Origin: Brevibacterium casei CIP 102111
Lineage (GTDB): Bacteria > Actinomycetota > Actinomycetes > Actinomycetales > Brevibacteriaceae
DNA length: 64,000 nucleotides
Direction of reading: 5' to 3'
Assembly (NCBI RefSeq): GCF_900169275.1
Contig: NZ_FXZC01000007.1
Coordinates: 1 to 64,000 of the forward strand
Part shown: positions 52,530 through 63,064 of the stretch, one piece after another
Numbering within the stretch: the stretch's first letter is position 1
Layout: every line of letters starts with the position of its first letter
The notes under the pieces: generated by a model
Database searches by the model: none
Told to the model about the DNA's origin: nothing
The model's input: only the letters and a program-made list of their open reading frames with translations
Position numbers and translations under genes: made by a program

Positions 52530-54005
52530 TCACTCGCTCAGGGTGATCGCCTGGACATCGCCGAGGTGGTCGAGTCGAACGGTGATTGCTGCCCCCTCTG
52601 CCACGGAGACGGTTCCGAGCAGTCGGGTCTCCATCGTCAGGTCGTCGACGGTGACCGGTCGGGTCGCATCGACCCGGTGCGACTCGAGCCAGGCTGCGGT
52701 GCGCTCCCTCCTCTCCTGTCGTGGCTCGTCGAGGTCCATGTTCACCGCGAAGTGCGCATCGGCGAACGCGTCATCCCAGTTCAGGGTCGCGGCCACGGCA
52801 CCGAGGACGGTGCGTCCGGTGCGCGGACCAGGCGGCAGCGGGTGCGTCGGGGCAGGTGCGGTCTCACGCTCGAGCACGGGTGAGGCCCGTGTCACGGGTT
52901 CGTCCCGGCGGAGGCGCGGGATCTCCTCGGCGCGACCGATGGCGGTCAGCCACGCGGCGTCGACGGCGTCGCGGACGATGCGCTCGGCCGGATAATAGGT
53001 CGTGTTGCCGAGGACGACGATGCCGAAGCCGAGGTCGGGGAACCACCGCATGTGCGAGCCGTATCCGGGGTAGCCGCCGGAATGGCAGAGGACACGGCCG
53101 AAGCGGGAGTCCTGCCGGTGCATGAGGCCGTAGCCGTAGTGGACCTCCTCGGTGTGCAGCCGGCTCGTCTCGACGGCGATCGGACGGTGCGGCCGCTGGT
53201 TCGCGGCGAGCACGTGCGACCACGCACCCGGTGCCGTGTTCGCCTCGGCGTCGAGGGCGTCCATGTGGATGGTCATCCACTGGCAGATGTCGTGGGCTGT
53301 CGAGACCATGCCGCCGATCGCCGAGAAGGCGCCCGGCCGCGTCGGGGTCAGTCTGTGCGCTCTGCCGAGCCGGTCGATGCGCAGACCGGGGACGAGGTCG
53401 GGGAAGTCGGCGACATCGAAACCGGTGCGGGGCATCTGCAGGGGTCCGGTCACCTCGGTGGTCACCATCTCCGGGAACGTGCGGTCGGTCACCGACTCCG
53501 CGGCGAGACCGAGGAGCGCGTAGCCGAGGTTGCAGTACTCGAATCCGGTGCCGGGATGAGCGATGGGCACGAGCGGGCGCTGGAGGAAGGTGAGGAAGTC
53601 GAAGCGGCTCATCGACTCCATCCGGTCCGCCCACGGGTCGTCCCTGCCGAATCCCGTGCCCATGGTCAGGCACTCGCGGGCGGTGAGCTCGCCGACGGCG
53701 GTGCCCTTGAGGTCGGGGACCAGGAAGTACATCGGGTAGTCGTAGTTGAGCCCGCCGTTCTCGAGCGAGCCCATGACCGCTGCGGTGAACGACTTCGTCA
53801 TCGAGGCGATCCGGAAGGGACGGTACGGGTTGGTCAGCTTCGCCTCGGCGTGACCGGGCCCGTTCCTCACGACGATGCCGAACGCCATCTCCCCGCCCAC
53901 GGCCGAGAGCTCCCGCTCGGCACGGTGGAGCCGGTCGGCGATGACGTCGAGGTCCGGGCGCGCCGGGGCGATCGTCATGCTCTCCGCCTGCGCCTGTTCG
54001 TCCAT
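52530..54005 (-). CDS. Beta-lactamase-family serine hydrolase
   Basis: This 491-residue protein has the penicillin-recognising fold: SMTK (ASMTKSFTAAV, catalytic Ser and Lys), YCN (FEYCNLGYALLG) and a HSGGYPG motif in the KTG position. It has no clear signal peptide or membrane helix, so it may be a cytoplasmic esterase or peptidase rather than a cell-wall enzyme. A C-terminal beta-domain of about 130 residues follows. It lies opposite to rseP and ispG and interrupts that pair. The natural substrate is unknown. Confidence 0.88.
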   Translation of the reverse strand: MDEQAQAESMTIAPARPDLDVIADRLHRAERELSAVGGEMAFGIVVRNGPGHAEAKLTNPYRPFRIASMTKSFTAAVMGSLENGGLNYDYPMYFLVPDLKGTAVGELTARECLTMGTGFGRDDPWADRMESMSRFDFLTFLQRPLVPIAHPGTGFEYCNLGYALLGLAAESVTDRTFPEMVTTEVTGPLQMPRTGFDVADFPDLVPGLRIDRLGRAHRLTPTRPGAFSAIGGMVSTAHDICQWMTIHMDALDAEANTAPGAWSHVLAANQRPHRPIAVETSRLHTEEVHYGYGLMHRQDSRFGRVLCHSGGYPGYGSHMRWFPDLGFGIVVLGNTTYYPAERIVRDAVDAAWLTAIGRAEEIPRLRRDEPVTRASPVLERETAPAPTHPLPPGPRTGRTVLGAVAATLNWDDAFADAHFAVNMDLDEPRQERRERTAAWLESHRVDATRPVTVDDLTMETRLLGTVSVAEGAAITVRLDHLGDVQAITLSE

Positions 54006-54216
54006 GTGATCAGTGTCTCATCCGGCACTGACACGACGGGGTCGGGGCCGGTGCGGACCGCGCGGCGCTGACAGGCAACGCCCAGGTCGTGAGGGATCCC
54101 ACCGGGGGCGACCGGTCGCGGACGCACCGATCGACCTACAATGAGAATGACTCGTACTATCGGGCCGAGGCGGCTGCGATCCAGCCGCCGACAGCCGAAA
54201 TGAAGGGATCGTCTTC

Positions 54217-55365
54217 GTGACATCGGTCAACCTCGGAATGCCAGCGCCCCCGCCTCCCGTCCTCGCACCTCGGCGGAAGACCCGGCAGATCCACGTCGGG
54301 AAGGTGGGAGTCGGCTCCGACTACCCGATCAGCGTGCAGTCGATGACGACGACGCCGACGACGGACATCAACGCGACCCTCCAGCAGATCGCCGAGCTCA
54401 CCGCCTCGGGCTGTGACATCGTCCGCGTCGCCTGCCCGTCAGCCGACGACGCCGCCGCTCTGCCCGCGATCGCCCAGAAGTCGCAGATCCCCGTCATCGC
54501 CGACATCCACTTCCAGCCGAAGTACGTCTACGCCGCGATCGACGCCGGCTGCGCGGCCGTGCGCGTCAACCCCGGCAACATCCGCAAGTTCGACGACCAG
54601 GTCAAGGAGATCGCGGCCGCGGCCAAGGACGCGGGCACCTCGATCCGCATCGGCGTCAACGCCGGATCGCTCGACAAGCGGATCATGGAGAAGTTCGGCA
54701 AGGCCACCCCGGAGGCGCTCGTCGAGTCCGCCGTGTGGGAGGCCTCGCTGTTCGAGGAGCACGACTTCCACGACTTCAAGATCTCCGTCAAGCACCACGA
54801 CCCGGTGATCATGGTCCGGGCCTACGAGATGCTCGCCGAACGCGGCGACTGGCCCCTCCACCTCGGCGTCACCGAGGCCGGCCCCGCCTTCCAGGGCACG
54901 ATCAAGTCGGCCACGGCCTTCGGCGCCCTGCTCTCGAAGGGCATCGGCGACACGATCCGGGTCTCGCTGTCCGCGCCCCCGGTCGAAGAGGTCAAGGTCG
55001 GCAACCAGATCCTCGAGAGCCTCAACCTCAAACCGCGCAAGCTCGAGATCGTCTCCTGCCCTTCGTGCGGTCGGGCCCAGGTCGACGTCTACACGCTCGC
55101 CGAGAAGGTCACCGCCGGACTCGAGGGCATGGAGGTGCCGCTGCGCGTGGCCGTCATGGGCTGCGTCGTCAACGGACCCGGCGAGGCCCGCGAGGCCGAC
55201 CTCGGAGTCGCCTCCGGCAACGGGAAGGGACAGATCTTCGTCAAGGGCGAGGTCATCAAGACCGTGCCCGAGTCCCTCATCGTCGAAACGCTCATCGAAG
55301 AGGCCATGCGCATCGCTGAGGACTCCGACGTTCCCTCCGGTCCGCCGGAAGTCGTCGTCGGCTGA
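54217..55365 (+). CDS. ispG: 4-hydroxy-3-methylbut-2-en-1-yl diphosphate synthase
   Basis: This 382-residue iron-sulfur enzyme of the MEP pathway acts two steps before isopentenyl diphosphate. Conserved parts are [40 protein letters not shown] and the cluster ligands CPSCGR and [19 protein letters not shown] start at 54,217 follows aaggga. It works with Dxr encoded 3 kb upstream. Confidence 0.96.
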   Translation: MTSVNLGMPAPPPPVLAPRRKTRQIHVGKVGVGSDYPISVQSMTTTPTTDINATLQQIAELTASGCDIVRVACPSADDAAALPAIAQKSQIPVIADIHFQPKYVYAAIDAGCAAVRVNPGNIRKFDDQVKEIAAAAKDAGTSIRIGVNAGSLDKRIMEKFGKATPEALVESAVWEASLFEEHDFHDFKISVKHHDPVIMVRAYEMLAERGDWPLHLGVTEAGPAFQGTIKSATAFGALLSKGIGDTIRVSLSAPPVEEVKVGNQILESLNLKPRKLEIVSCPSCGRAQVDVYTLAEKVTAGLEGMEVPLRVAVMGCVVNGPGEAREADLGVASGNGKGQIFVKGEVIKTVPESLIVETLIEEAMRIAEDSDVPSGPPEVVVG

Positions 55366-55376
55366 GAGATCCCGAT

Positions 55377-56255
55377 GTGTTGAGAATCGCTCCACTCGGG
55401 CATCGGCACACCGCGTGGCTGAAGAGCCAGCTGACCCTCAATCCGTGCGAGAACGTCTACCTGCTCGCGCTCCTCAACGTCACCGGCACCGCGCAGACCG
55501 GGTCCCCGGCGGGAGCCCTCTACGGGGTCTTCGACGGTGACCGGCCGGTCGCCGCGTACTGGGTGGGCGGGAACATCATCCCGGTCGCAGCCACGCCGGC
55601 GACGAACGAGGTGCTCGCGCGCAAGCTCAACGCCGACGGCCGGTCGTCATGCTCCCTCATCGGCCGGCGCGAGGTCATCATGGACCTCGACTCCCGGCTG
55701 AAGTGGGGGAGGCCGCGCGGGGTGCGGGGACGCCAGCCCCTGCTCGCGATCAGCTCCGATCCGCTCGTCGACCCCGACCCGGACGTCCGCCTCGCGACCG
55801 TCGACCAGCTGCCGACGGTGTTCCCCGCCAGCGTCGACATGTTCACCAAGGAAGTCGGCTTCTCGCCCATCGAAGGCGGGGAGTCGAGCTATCTCGCGCG
55901 GGTGCGCGGCATCATCCGCGGCGGGAACTCGTTCGTGCGCATCTCCGATTCCCTGCCCTCCGGCCAGCCCGCGCCGAGGTGGCCGGCCACCGACCGTACC
56001 GAACAGGTCCTCTTCAAAGCCGACATCGGCATCCGCTCACCCCGGATCGTCCAGGTCCAAGGCGTGTGGGTCCACCCCGAGGCGCGCAACCAGGGACTCG
56101 GTGCCGCAGGCATGGCCGCCGTCGTCGTCCAGACCCGCGCTGCCGGGCACCCGACGGTGAGCCTCTATGCCAACGACTACAACGAGGCGGCGCTGCGGAT
56201 GTACCGGCGCGTCGGCTTCGACCAGGTCGGCACCTTCGCGACCGTGATGTACTGA
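55377..56255 (+). CDS. GNAT acetyltransferase with DUF4081-type N-terminal domain
   Basis: This 292-residue protein has an N-terminal domain (about 1-130) with NPCENVYLLALLN, followed by a GNAT fold with the acetyl-CoA site VHPEARNQGLGAAGMAAVV and the C-terminal RMYRRVGFDQVGTFATVMY. It commonly follows ispG in actinobacteria. A GTG start at 55,377 lies 11 bp after the ispG stop. The acceptor is not known. Confidence 0.88.
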   Translation: MLRIAPLGHRHTAWLKSQLTLNPCENVYLLALLNVTGTAQTGSPAGALYGVFDGDRPVAAYWVGGNIIPVAATPATNEVLARKLNADGRSSCSLIGRREVIMDLDSRLKWGRPRGVRGRQPLLAISSDPLVDPDPDVRLATVDQLPTVFPASVDMFTKEVGFSPIEGGESSYLARVRGIIRGGNSFVRISDSLPSGQPAPRWPATDRTEQVLFKADIGIRSPRIVQVQGVWVHPEARNQGLGAAGMAAVVVQTRAAGHPTVSLYANDYNEAALRMYRRVGFDQVGTFATVMY

Positions 56256-56282
56256 CGCGCAGCGCCCGGAGGGTTGCTGAGA

Positions 56283-56690
56283 TCAGCGCTCGGGGCGGCG
56301 GCCGCGGAGCCGGTCGAGGTCCCGGCGGTCCTTCTTCGTCGGCCGTCCCAGCCCCTTGTCGCGCTTGGGGACGAACCCGCGCAGCGCAGGGTCGGGGGCC
56401 GGGGTGAGATCCTCGTAGGCGCCGACGGCGATCGCGGCCCCCGGCCTCGTCGGGAGGATGCCGGTGATCCTCCAGACGAACTCGGTGCCCGCCTTGCGCA
56501 CCCGCACCTCCTGGCCGATCGTCACCTTCTGCGCGGCCTTGACCCGCTGCCCGTCGACCTGGACGTGGCCGCCCCGGCACGCCTGGGTGGCGAGGCTGCG
56601 GGTCTTGAACATCCGCACGGTCCACAGCCACACGTCGATGCGCACCGTCGCGCCCGGTGTCCGGTCAATGTCCACGGCAACCGCCCTCAC
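56283..56690 (-). CDS. S4-domain RNA-binding protein (Hsp15-like)
   Basis: This 135-residue protein starts with an S4 RNA-binding motif: [34 protein letters not shown]. Hsp15-like proteins bind 50S subunits carrying stalled nascent chains. The C-terminal tail is very basic ([17 protein letters not shown]). It overlaps the regulator gene upstream by 4 bp (ATGA). Confidence 0.9.
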   Translation of the reverse strand: MRAVAVDIDRTPGATVRIDVWLWTVRMFKTRSLATQACRGGHVQVDGQRVKAAQKVTIGQEVRVRKAGTEFVWRITGILPTRPGAAIAVGAYEDLTPAPDPALRGFVPKRDKGLGRPTKKDRRDLDRLRGRRPER

Positions 56691-57418
56691 TGCGCATGGA
56701 TGCCGACTCCCGGCCCGTCGAGACCGCCCCTGGAGTCCTGCCGCAGGGCGATCTCCGAGCGCCTCGTGAACGTCTGCGCCGGCCGGCCCCGCCCCTGGGT
56801 GACCGCGCGGCCGGTGGCGTCGAGCAGCGGCAGCATCGTGCGGCGGAACGTATCGGCCTGCAGCTCCTCGCCGGCGACGACCTCGTGGAGGCTGCGCAGC
56901 TGACGCAGCGAGAACTCCTCGGGCAGCAGCCCGAAGGGGTCGGGTGTGCGCTCGTGGAGGGCGCGGAGCCGGTGGACGGCGACGCGGACGATCTCCTGGT
57001 GCTCGTCGCTGAGCTCGGCGACCGTGTGCACGGGCACGAGTTTGCGGGGCACGCCCTCGTCCCCACCGGCGACGCTCCCGTCGTCGGCGCTCTCACCGAG
57101 TCCGACATCGGCGGCCGAGAGGACGTCGAGGTGGGCCACGGAGATCACCCAGCCCCGATCGTCGCGGTCGGGCTGGTCGAAGACGTGGAGCTGGACGGGG
57201 GAGCGGTCGACGAGCTGAGCCTTCTCCCGCAGGCACCGGGCGACCGCCTCGGCGAGACGCTCCTGCGGTCGGAGGATCGACCCGGGAAGCTGCCAGCGTC
57301 CGTCGCGGGAGAGGGTGAGGAGCACGTGGAGCCCACGGTCGGGCACGGGGCAGAGGACGGCAGTGTCGACGGCGACCGAGGGCCGGGGGAACTGGGACAG
57401 CTGGGTGGTGTCAGGCAT
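56687..57418 (-). CDS. NrtR-like regulator with a degenerate Nudix domain
   Basis: This 243-residue protein has an N-terminal Nudix-like domain (about 14-140) and a C-terminal winged helix (about 178-243, [28 protein letters not shown]) typical of NrtR, regulators of NAD or pentose metabolism. The Nudix box reads [24 protein letters not shown], so the second half of the REUXEE motif is lost and hydrolysis is unlikely. A polar insertion ([15 protein letters not shown]) lies between the domains. The start at 57,418 ([10 protein letters not shown]) is preferred over a longer form. It is divergent from proS. Confidence 0.82.
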   Translation of the reverse strand: MPDTTQLSQFPRPSVAVDTAVLCPVPDRGLHVLLTLSRDGRWQLPGSILRPQERLAEAVARCLREKAQLVDRSPVQLHVFDQPDRDDRGWVISVAHLDVLSAADVGLGESADDGSVAGGDEGVPRKLVPVHTVAELSDEHQEIVRVAVHRLRALHERTPDPFGLLPEEFSLRQLRSLHEVVAGEELQADTFRRTMLPLLDATGRAVTQGRGRPAQTFTRRSEIALRQDSRGGLDGPGVGIHAQ

Positions 57419-57610
57419 GCTCTTCACGATCGGGTCAACGGAATCGACAGCGCTGACCAGTCTAGTTGGCTCCCGATCCACCGGAGAAAACGGTCCAGCT
57501 CACCTGTCGGACTCGCACCGCCGGACGGGGACGGCCAGGCGAATGGACGCACGCGCACGCGGGCGGATAGTCTTCGATCTGTCACCCGAGTCGCCCAAGG
57601 AGATACGCCC

Positions 57611-59521
57611 ATGGCCCTGCGCATGTCGTCGCTGTTCGTCCGGACCCAGAAGGAAGACCCGGTCGGCGCCGAAGTCGCCAGCCACAAGCTCCTCCACCGC
57701 GCCGGCTACATCCGCCGTTCGGCCCCCGGCATCTACACGTGGCTGCCGCTCGGACTCGCCGTGCTCGGGAAGATCGAGGCGATCGTGCGCGAGGAGATGG
57801 CCCGCGCCGGGTCGCAGGAAGTCCACTTCCCCTCCCTCCTGCCCGCCGAGGTGTACAAGCAGTCCGGGCGCTGGGAGGCCTTCGGTCCCGACCTCTTCAG
57901 CCTCCAGGACCGGAAGAAGAACGACTACATCCTCGCGCCCACGCACGAGGAGTTCTTCACCCTCCTCGTCAAGGACCTCTACTCCTCCTACAAGGACCTT
58001 CCGCTCTCGCTCTACCAGATCCAGACGAAGTACCGCGACGAGGCCCGCCCCCGCGCCGGTCTCCTCCGCGGGCGCGAGTTCATCATGAAGGACGCGTACT
58101 CCTTCGACATCGACGACGCCGGACTCGACGCCTCCTACGAGGCGATGCGGGTCGCCTACCTCCGCGCCTTCGCCCGCCTCGGCCTGCCCTGCCTGCCGGT
58201 CAAGGCGACCCCGGGTGCGATGGGCGGATCGGGCACCGAGGAATTCATCTACCCCTCCGAAGTCGGCGAGGACACCTTCGTCCGCTCGGCCGGCGGGTAC
58301 GCCGCCAACGTCGAGGCCGTGACCTCGATCGTCCCCGATCCGATCCCGTTCGACGGCATCCCCGCCGCCCATGTCGAGGACACCCCGGACACCCCGACGA
58401 TCGAGACCCTCGTCGCCGCCGCCAACGCCGACCACCCCCGCGAGGACCGCGAGTGGACCGCCGCGGACACGCTGAAGAACGTCGTCTGCGCGCTCACCCA
58501 CCCCGACGGCACCCGCGAGGTCATCGTCATCGGCCTGCCCGGCGACCGCGAGGTCGACCTCGACCGCGCCGCCGGCACCGGGATGCTCAGCACCGGCGAG
58601 GTCGACCTCGAGGCCGCCACCGCCGAGGACCTCGCGATGCACCCCGAACTCGTCAAGGGCTACATCGGCCCCGGCCTCGACCTCGACCACCCGGTCCTCG
58701 GCCTCGAGGGCTCGACGAAGCTGCGCTACTTCCTCGACCCCCGCATCGTCCCCGGCACCCGGTGGATCACCGGGGCCAACGAGCACGGAAAGCACGTCTT
58801 CGACCTCGTCGCCGGCCGTGACTTCGTCTCCGACGGCACGATCGAGGCCGCCGAGGTCGTCATCGGCGACCCCGCCCCCGACGGCTCCGGACCGCTCGAA
58901 CTCGCCCGCGGCGTCGAGATCGGCCAGATCTTCAAGCTCGGCCGCCGCTACGCCGAAGCCCTCGACCTCACCGTCCTCGACCAGAACGGGAAGACGGCGG
59001 CCGTGACGATGGGCTCCTACGGCCTCGGCGTCACCCGGGTCATGGCGTGCATCGCCGAGGAGTACCACACCGAGGCGGGCCTCCTCTGGCCCCAGCACCT
59101 CGCCCCGGCCGACGTCCACATCATCGCCGCCGGCAAGGGTGAGGACATCGCCGAGGCGGCTGAGGCGCTCACCGCCGACCTCGAGGCCGAGGGGGTCAGC
59201 GTCCTCCTCGACGACCGCACGAAGGTCTCGCCCGGGTTCAAGTTCGCCGACGCCGAGCTCATCGGCATCCCCACGCTCATCGTCGTCGGCCGGGGCCTGG
59301 CCGACGGGGTCGTCGAGGTCCGTGACCGCTTCGCCGACGACAAGCGTGAGCTTCCCCTCGCCGAGGTGGTCCCGACCACCGTGGCGAACGTCCGTGCCGC
59401 CTACGCCCGGGCTGCCGCCGCCGGCGACGCCGCCGTCGTCGAGGACTCGATCGAGGCCGCGATCGACGACGCCGAGGCCGCCGCCGCGAGCGCCCAGGCC
59501 GAGTCCGCACCGAAGGCATGA
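57611..59521 (+). CDS. proS: Prolyl-tRNA synthetase
   Basis: This 636-residue class II synthetase is of the bacterial type, with a large insertion between motifs 2 and 3. Motif 2 is [27 protein letters not shown], and motif 3 has [16 protein letters not shown]. The insertion (about 220-390) is the editing-domain type that clears Ala-tRNA(Pro). The C-terminal anticodon domain ends in an Ala/Glu-rich tail. The start at 57,611 has aaggaga in front. A very long upstream extension of the frame is a shadow of the opposite-strand genes. Confidence 0.97.
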   Translation: MALRMSSLFVRTQKEDPVGAEVASHKLLHRAGYIRRSAPGIYTWLPLGLAVLGKIEAIVREEMARAGSQEVHFPSLLPAEVYKQSGRWEAFGPDLFSLQDRKKNDYILAPTHEEFFTLLVKDLYSSYKDLPLSLYQIQTKYRDEARPRAGLLRGREFIMKDAYSFDIDDAGLDASYEAMRVAYLRAFARLGLPCLPVKATPGAMGGSGTEEFIYPSEVGEDTFVRSAGGYAANVEAVTSIVPDPIPFDGIPAAHVEDTPDTPTIETLVAAANADHPREDREWTAADTLKNVVCALTHPDGTREVIVIGLPGDREVDLDRAAGTGMLSTGEVDLEAATAEDLAMHPELVKGYIGPGLDLDHPVLGLEGSTKLRYFLDPRIVPGTRWITGANEHGKHVFDLVAGRDFVSDGTIEAAEVVIGDPAPDGSGPLELARGVEIGQIFKLGRRYAEALDLTVLDQNGKTAAVTMGSYGLGVTRVMACIAEEYHTEAGLLWPQHLAPADVHIIAAGKGEDIAEAAEALTADLEAEGVSVLLDDRTKVSPGFKFADAELIGIPTLIVVGRGLADGVVEVRDRFADDKRELPLAEVVPTTVANVRAAYARAAAAGDAAVVEDSIEAAIDDAEAAAASAQAESAPKA

Positions 59522-59531
59522 CCGGGCGCCG

Positions 59532-60341
59532 ATGAGCGAGGTCCTCACCGGCGGCATCGACGTCACCCTCGTCATGCTCCTGTGGCTGCTCGCCGCGGGA
59601 GCCCTGGCCGGGTGGATCGACGCCGTCGTCGGCGGTGGGGGACTCATCCAGCTCCCGGCGCTCCTCCTCGTCCCGGGAATGACCCCGGTCCAGGCGGTCG
59701 CGACGAACAAGGTCGGGTCGATCGCGGGGACGACCGCCTCGGCGGTGACGTACCTCAGACGGATCACCCCGGACCGGTCCGCGACGATCCCCGCCGCGGC
59801 CACGGCCTTCCTCGGCGCCGTCCTCGGGGCCAAGCTCGCGACCCTCGTCCCCGCGGGTCTCTTCACCCCGATCATCCTCGCAGCCCTCATCGGGGTGGGG
59901 CTCTTCACCCTGCTCAACCCCAGCCTCGGCGCCGATGTCAGTCTCCGCTACGGGGAGACCTCGAAGCGCCACCATGCCCTGTCGTGGCTCATCGGGCTCA
60001 TCATCGGCGTCTACGACGGAGTGCTCGGCCCCGGCACCGGGTCCTTCCTCGTCATCGCCTTCGTCTCGATCATCGGCTTCTCGTTCCTCCAGGCCTCGGC
60101 GACGGCGAAGGTCGTCAACTGGGCGACGAACTTCGGGGCACTCGTCTACTTCGTCCCCGACGGCCAGGTCGTCTGGCTGCTCGGACTCGTCGTCGCCGCC
60201 GGCAACGTCGTCGGAGGGATCATCGGCGCGCGCACCGCGATCGCGAAGGGCTCGGGGTTCGTGCGCATCGTCTTCGTCGTCGTGGTCTCGGCGATGATCC
60301 TCAAACTCGGCTCCGACGTCGTCTCCGACCTCATCCGGTAG
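59532..60341 (+). CDS. TauE/SafE/TSUP-family membrane transporter
   Basis: This 269-residue protein has about eight helices and the two repeated family motifs: GWIDAVVGGGGLIQLPALLL with ATNKVGSIAGTTAS, and YDGVLGPGTGSFLVIAF with ATAKVVNWATNFGALVYF. TSUP proteins move sulfite, thiosulfate, sulfoacetate or similar anions. The start lies 10 bp after proS. The substrate cannot be told. Confidence 0.92.
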   Translation: MSEVLTGGIDVTLVMLLWLLAAGALAGWIDAVVGGGGLIQLPALLLVPGMTPVQAVATNKVGSIAGTTASAVTYLRRITPDRSATIPAAATAFLGAVLGAKLATLVPAGLFTPIILAALIGVGLFTLLNPSLGADVSLRYGETSKRHHALSWLIGLIIGVYDGVLGPGTGSFLVIAFVSIIGFSFLQASATAKVVNWATNFGALVYFVPDGQVVWLLGLVVAAGNVVGGIIGARTAIAKGSGFVRIVFVVVVSAMILKLGSDVVSDLIR

Positions 60342-60385
60342 GGGAGCGCCGCAGCGGGCAGGAGGCGCGCGTGACTGATGTCCGC

Positions 60386-61405
60386 CTAGCCGATGGCCTT
60401 GAGGGCGTGCGCGTCGACGCCGAGGACGTCGGCACCGGTGAGCGCCCGGGCGACCCACAGGGAGCGGGCGGCATCGGCGAGGGACTCCGCAGTGCCGCCG
60501 CGGGCAGAGCGGAGGTACCAGAACATGTTCGTCACCTCACGGGCGACCGCCGCACCGATGCCGTACTGCGGATCGATGCCGGCATGGCGGGCGAGGTCGG
60601 CGGCGAAGCCGCGCAGCCAGGCCGCCTGCTCCCGGGGGATGCGGGAGGGGATCTCGGCCAGCCGATTCCACAGGACGGGGGCGATCGTGTACGCCGTCGG
60701 CCCCGACAGCGGCTGCGGGTCGATCGCCTTCCACGTCGAGACGCCCGAGGCGTCGGGGTTGCCGGCAAGGATGTTGTAGTAGTGGAGGTCGGCGTGGATG
60801 AGCCAGTTCTCCTCCGAGGTCGCGAGCGTGTGCATCCAGGTGCGGGCATGGGCGAGGACGTGGGCGTCCTCGCGCACGGTCTGCGACCATCCGCTCAGCA
60901 GCGTCGCATCGGCCTCGAACGTCGACAGCCAGCCCGCGGCCATGTCCTGGACGCGCATGAAGTCGGGCCCGGCGGGGATCTCCAGGGACTTCTGCAGCGC
61001 ACCCCACACCGGCGGCACCTCGGCGAGGGGGAGCACGGAGAGGTTCGCCTTCGTCCGCAGCCGCTCCTGCAGGGTGACCCGGAAGCTGCGGTCGTCGCGG
61101 ATCACCCGCACCGCTCCGTGCCCGTTCCACATCTTCAGCGCCCGCAGCGCCTGCGCGTGCGCGGCCGTATGCGCCGAGGTGGGGGCCGCGAACCGAAGCA
61201 CGCCTTGGTAGTTCTCCTGGGTGAGGACGGGGATGACGAGACTCTCGCATCCGGCCCAGGGGGCGCCGGGGACCTCGTCGAAGCGCAGATTCCACCGCTC
61301 ACCCAGCTCATGGGCCATGAAGTCGAGGGCTGCGACCCAGGCGTCGGTGCGCGCGGTGCCGATGATGTCGCGCGTCGACCGGTAGAGGACGGGCGGGACC
61401 CTCAC
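60386..61405 (-). CDS. Aminoglycoside/hydroxyurea phosphotransferase-family kinase
   Basis: This 339-residue protein has a kinase-like fold with the catalytic segment LIHADLHYYNILAG and the metal-binding WKAIDPQPLSG, as in the APH(6)/hydroxyurea phosphotransferase group. The usual N-terminal ATP motif is weak. A GTG start at 61,405 overlaps the stop of the upstream lipoprotein gene (GTGA). Its natural substrate is unknown, and an antibiotic-resistance role is only a family-level possibility. Confidence 0.85.
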   Translation of the reverse strand: MRVPPVLYRSTRDIIGTARTDAWVAALDFMAHELGERWNLRFDEVPGAPWAGCESLVIPVLTQENYQGVLRFAAPTSAHTAAHAQALRALKMWNGHGAVRVIRDDRSFRVTLQERLRTKANLSVLPLAEVPPVWGALQKSLEIPAGPDFMRVQDMAAGWLSTFEADATLLSGWSQTVREDAHVLAHARTWMHTLATSEENWLIHADLHYYNILAGNPDASGVSTWKAIDPQPLSGPTAYTIAPVLWNRLAEIPSRIPREQAAWLRGFAADLARHAGIDPQYGIGAAVAREVTNMFWYLRSARGGTAESLADAARSLWVARALTGADVLGVDAHALKAIG

Positions 61406-62358
61406 GTCCCGGCCTTCGGCGACTCCGGCCCGGCGTCATAGGTGTAGCGCAGCGGCTGCGGTGCGGCGAAGGCCTCCCTGGCCCGCGCCGACTCCCACAC
61501 CCGCAGGGCCGCGGCCGGATCGGTGCGCAGCCACGGCAGCAGCGAGGCGGCGACCGCGTCCTCGAGGGAGAGGGCGAGCTGCGCGGCCGACTCCGCATCC
61601 GTCGGGCTCGGATCGAGCTTCCAGGCCGGGGCGTCGGGGCCGGCCGCCTTCTCACCGAGGTTCTCGAGCATCTCTCCGACCAGCGATCCGAGCGATTCGA
61701 GCCGGTCGAGGGCGCTCTGCCGCTCTCGGGACTTCCGGTCGAAGTGCACGGCGAGGCGCTCGTAGCCGTACGCGGCGGCGCGGGCCTGATCGAGGATCGT
61801 GTTCCAGTCCTTCGCCCCGCCGTCCTGACCGGGGGAGGAATCCGGGGCCGCCTCGGCGGGGGTGGCCCGGGCATCGTCGTCGGCATCGGCGAAGGCCTCG
61901 CGGAGGCGTTCCTCGGCGCCCTCACGGATCTCTGCGCGCACAGTTCCCGCGGTGAGCGCGCACCCGGTGGCGACGTCGGTGAGGACGGGGATGAGACCCG
62001 AGCCGAGCTGGGAGACGGCGTCGAAGACGGCCGTGGACACCGCCTCGGCGGCATCGAGGAAGGAACGGGGCTGCTCCGTGGGGGGAGGTTCGGTCGCGAA
62101 CTCGCTCGGCGGGGCCCAGACGGGACCGATCGCGTCCCGGAGCTTCTGCAGGTCCTCACCGGCGGTCTCGGGATCGCCGTCGGTCACCGACGCCTCGGCG
62201 AGGATCCGGGCGATGCGGTTGCGCAGCTCCTGGGAGGCATCGAGCGTCGGGATCTCCGGGGGAGTGTCGAGGCGCAGTCCGCACCCGGAGAGGAGGCCGA
62301 GCCCTGCCCCCGCCGCGCCGACGATGAGGACGGAACGACGGGTGAGGGGAGAACGCAT
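61402..62358 (-). CDS. Tat-type lipoprotein, DUF4439-like
   Basis: This 318-residue exported protein starts MRSPLTRRSVLIVGAAGAG and has a lipobox LLSGC, so it is an anchored lipoprotein with a twin-arginine signal. The body is helical, with PPTEQPRSFLDAAEAVSTA and a C-terminal segment (about 195-305) resembling the ferritin-like DUF4439 domain. The middle is acidic and poorly conserved. The start at 62,358 was chosen for the signal peptide. The upstream in-frame codons are not needed. The function is unknown. Confidence 0.8.
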   Translation of the reverse strand: MRSPLTRRSVLIVGAAGAGLGLLSGCGLRLDTPPEIPTLDASQELRNRIARILAEASVTDGDPETAGEDLQKLRDAIGPVWAPPSEFATEPPPTEQPRSFLDAAEAVSTAVFDAVSQLGSGLIPVLTDVATGCALTAGTVRAEIREGAEERLREAFADADDDARATPAEAAPDSSPGQDGGAKDWNTILDQARAAAYGYERLAVHFDRKSRERQSALDRLESLGSLVGEMLENLGEKAAGPDAPAWKLDPSPTDAESAAQLALSLEDAVAASLLPWLRTDPAAALRVWESARAREAFAAPQPLRYTYDAGPESPKAGT

Positions 62359-62512
62359 AGGGCAATCGTAGCGGATGCTTAACCTTCGCCCGGGGTCTCG
62401 CATAGGGTGGGATGCACCGGTGACGGGACCGGCTCGGCGGCCCTCGGAAACGAGGGCGGGACGGCTCCCGATCGGTGTGGTCAGCAGTCGTCACGAGAGG
62501 AACGGAGAGAGC

Positions 62513-62977
62513 ATGGACGAGGACGTCGCACGGATCGAGGCGCTGCTGAGGGAGCCCCTGGCCGAGGCCGGGTTCCACCTCGAGACCGTCAAGGCCGTCG
62601 CCGCGGGACAGCGGCGCACGCTCACGGTCGTCGTCGACCTCGACGAGTCGACCGCGGAGCCGATGTCGATGGACAAGATCGCTGAGTCCACGCGCATCGT
62701 CGGCGATGCCCTCGACTCCGTGGAGGTCTTCCGCGACAAGCCCTACCAGCTCGAGGTGACGAGCCCCGGAGCGACCCGGAAGCTCGAACAGCCGCGTCAC
62801 TTCCGGCGGGTGCTCGGGCGCCGGCTCGAGGTGAGCACGAAGAAGGAGAGCTTCAAGCTCGACCTCGAGGAGGTCGCCGACGACGCGATCAGCGGTACCG
62901 ACCCCGCCCGGCGGGAGAAGCGGACGGTCGGCCTCGGCGACATCGTCAAGGCCCAGGTGGAGCTGAAGTTCCGGTGA
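62513..62977 (+). CDS. rimP: Ribosome maturation factor RimP
   Basis: This 154-residue 30S assembly factor has LREPLAEAGFHLETVKAV, the strand-rich RRTLTVVVDLDE and the conserved YQLEVTSPGATRKLEQPRHFRRVLGRRL. The start at 62,513 follows ggagagagc. It precedes nusA, the usual actinobacterial order. Confidence 0.94.
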   Translation: MDEDVARIEALLREPLAEAGFHLETVKAVAAGQRRTLTVVVDLDESTAEPMSMDKIAESTRIVGDALDSVEVFRDKPYQLEVTSPGATRKLEQPRHFRRVLGRRLEVSTKKESFKLDLEEVADDAISGTDPARREKRTVGLGDIVKAQVELKFR

Positions 62978-63033
62978 GGGCAACTGCGATACACTGGTTC
63001 GCCTGATAAGTGAACACCGACAATTCAATGCGT

Positions 63034-63064
63034 CAGGCGGTCAGCGGCACGACCGCACCGCCTG
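63034..63064 (+). promoter_or_regulatory. Nested hairpin in the nusA leader
   Basis: CAGGCGGT (63,034-63,041) pairs with ACCGCCTG (63,057-63,064), and inside it GCGG (63,044-63,047) pairs with CCGC (63,053-63,056) around a cacga loop. It lies 21 bp before the nusA start. It may be a terminator/attenuator between rimP and nusA or an mRNA control site. No T-run follows. Confidence 0.55.

Noticed and set aside
54130-54170. Possible metal-regulator box (atgagaatgactc) before ispG
   Set aside because: The symmetry is only three bases per side and no consensus can be matched with confidence.
56657-57610. Very long N-terminal extension of proS
   Set aside because: The region is occupied on the other strand by the Nudix/NrtR-like and S4 genes. 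The conserved ProS start [15 protein letters not shown] with a good ribosome site is at 57,611.
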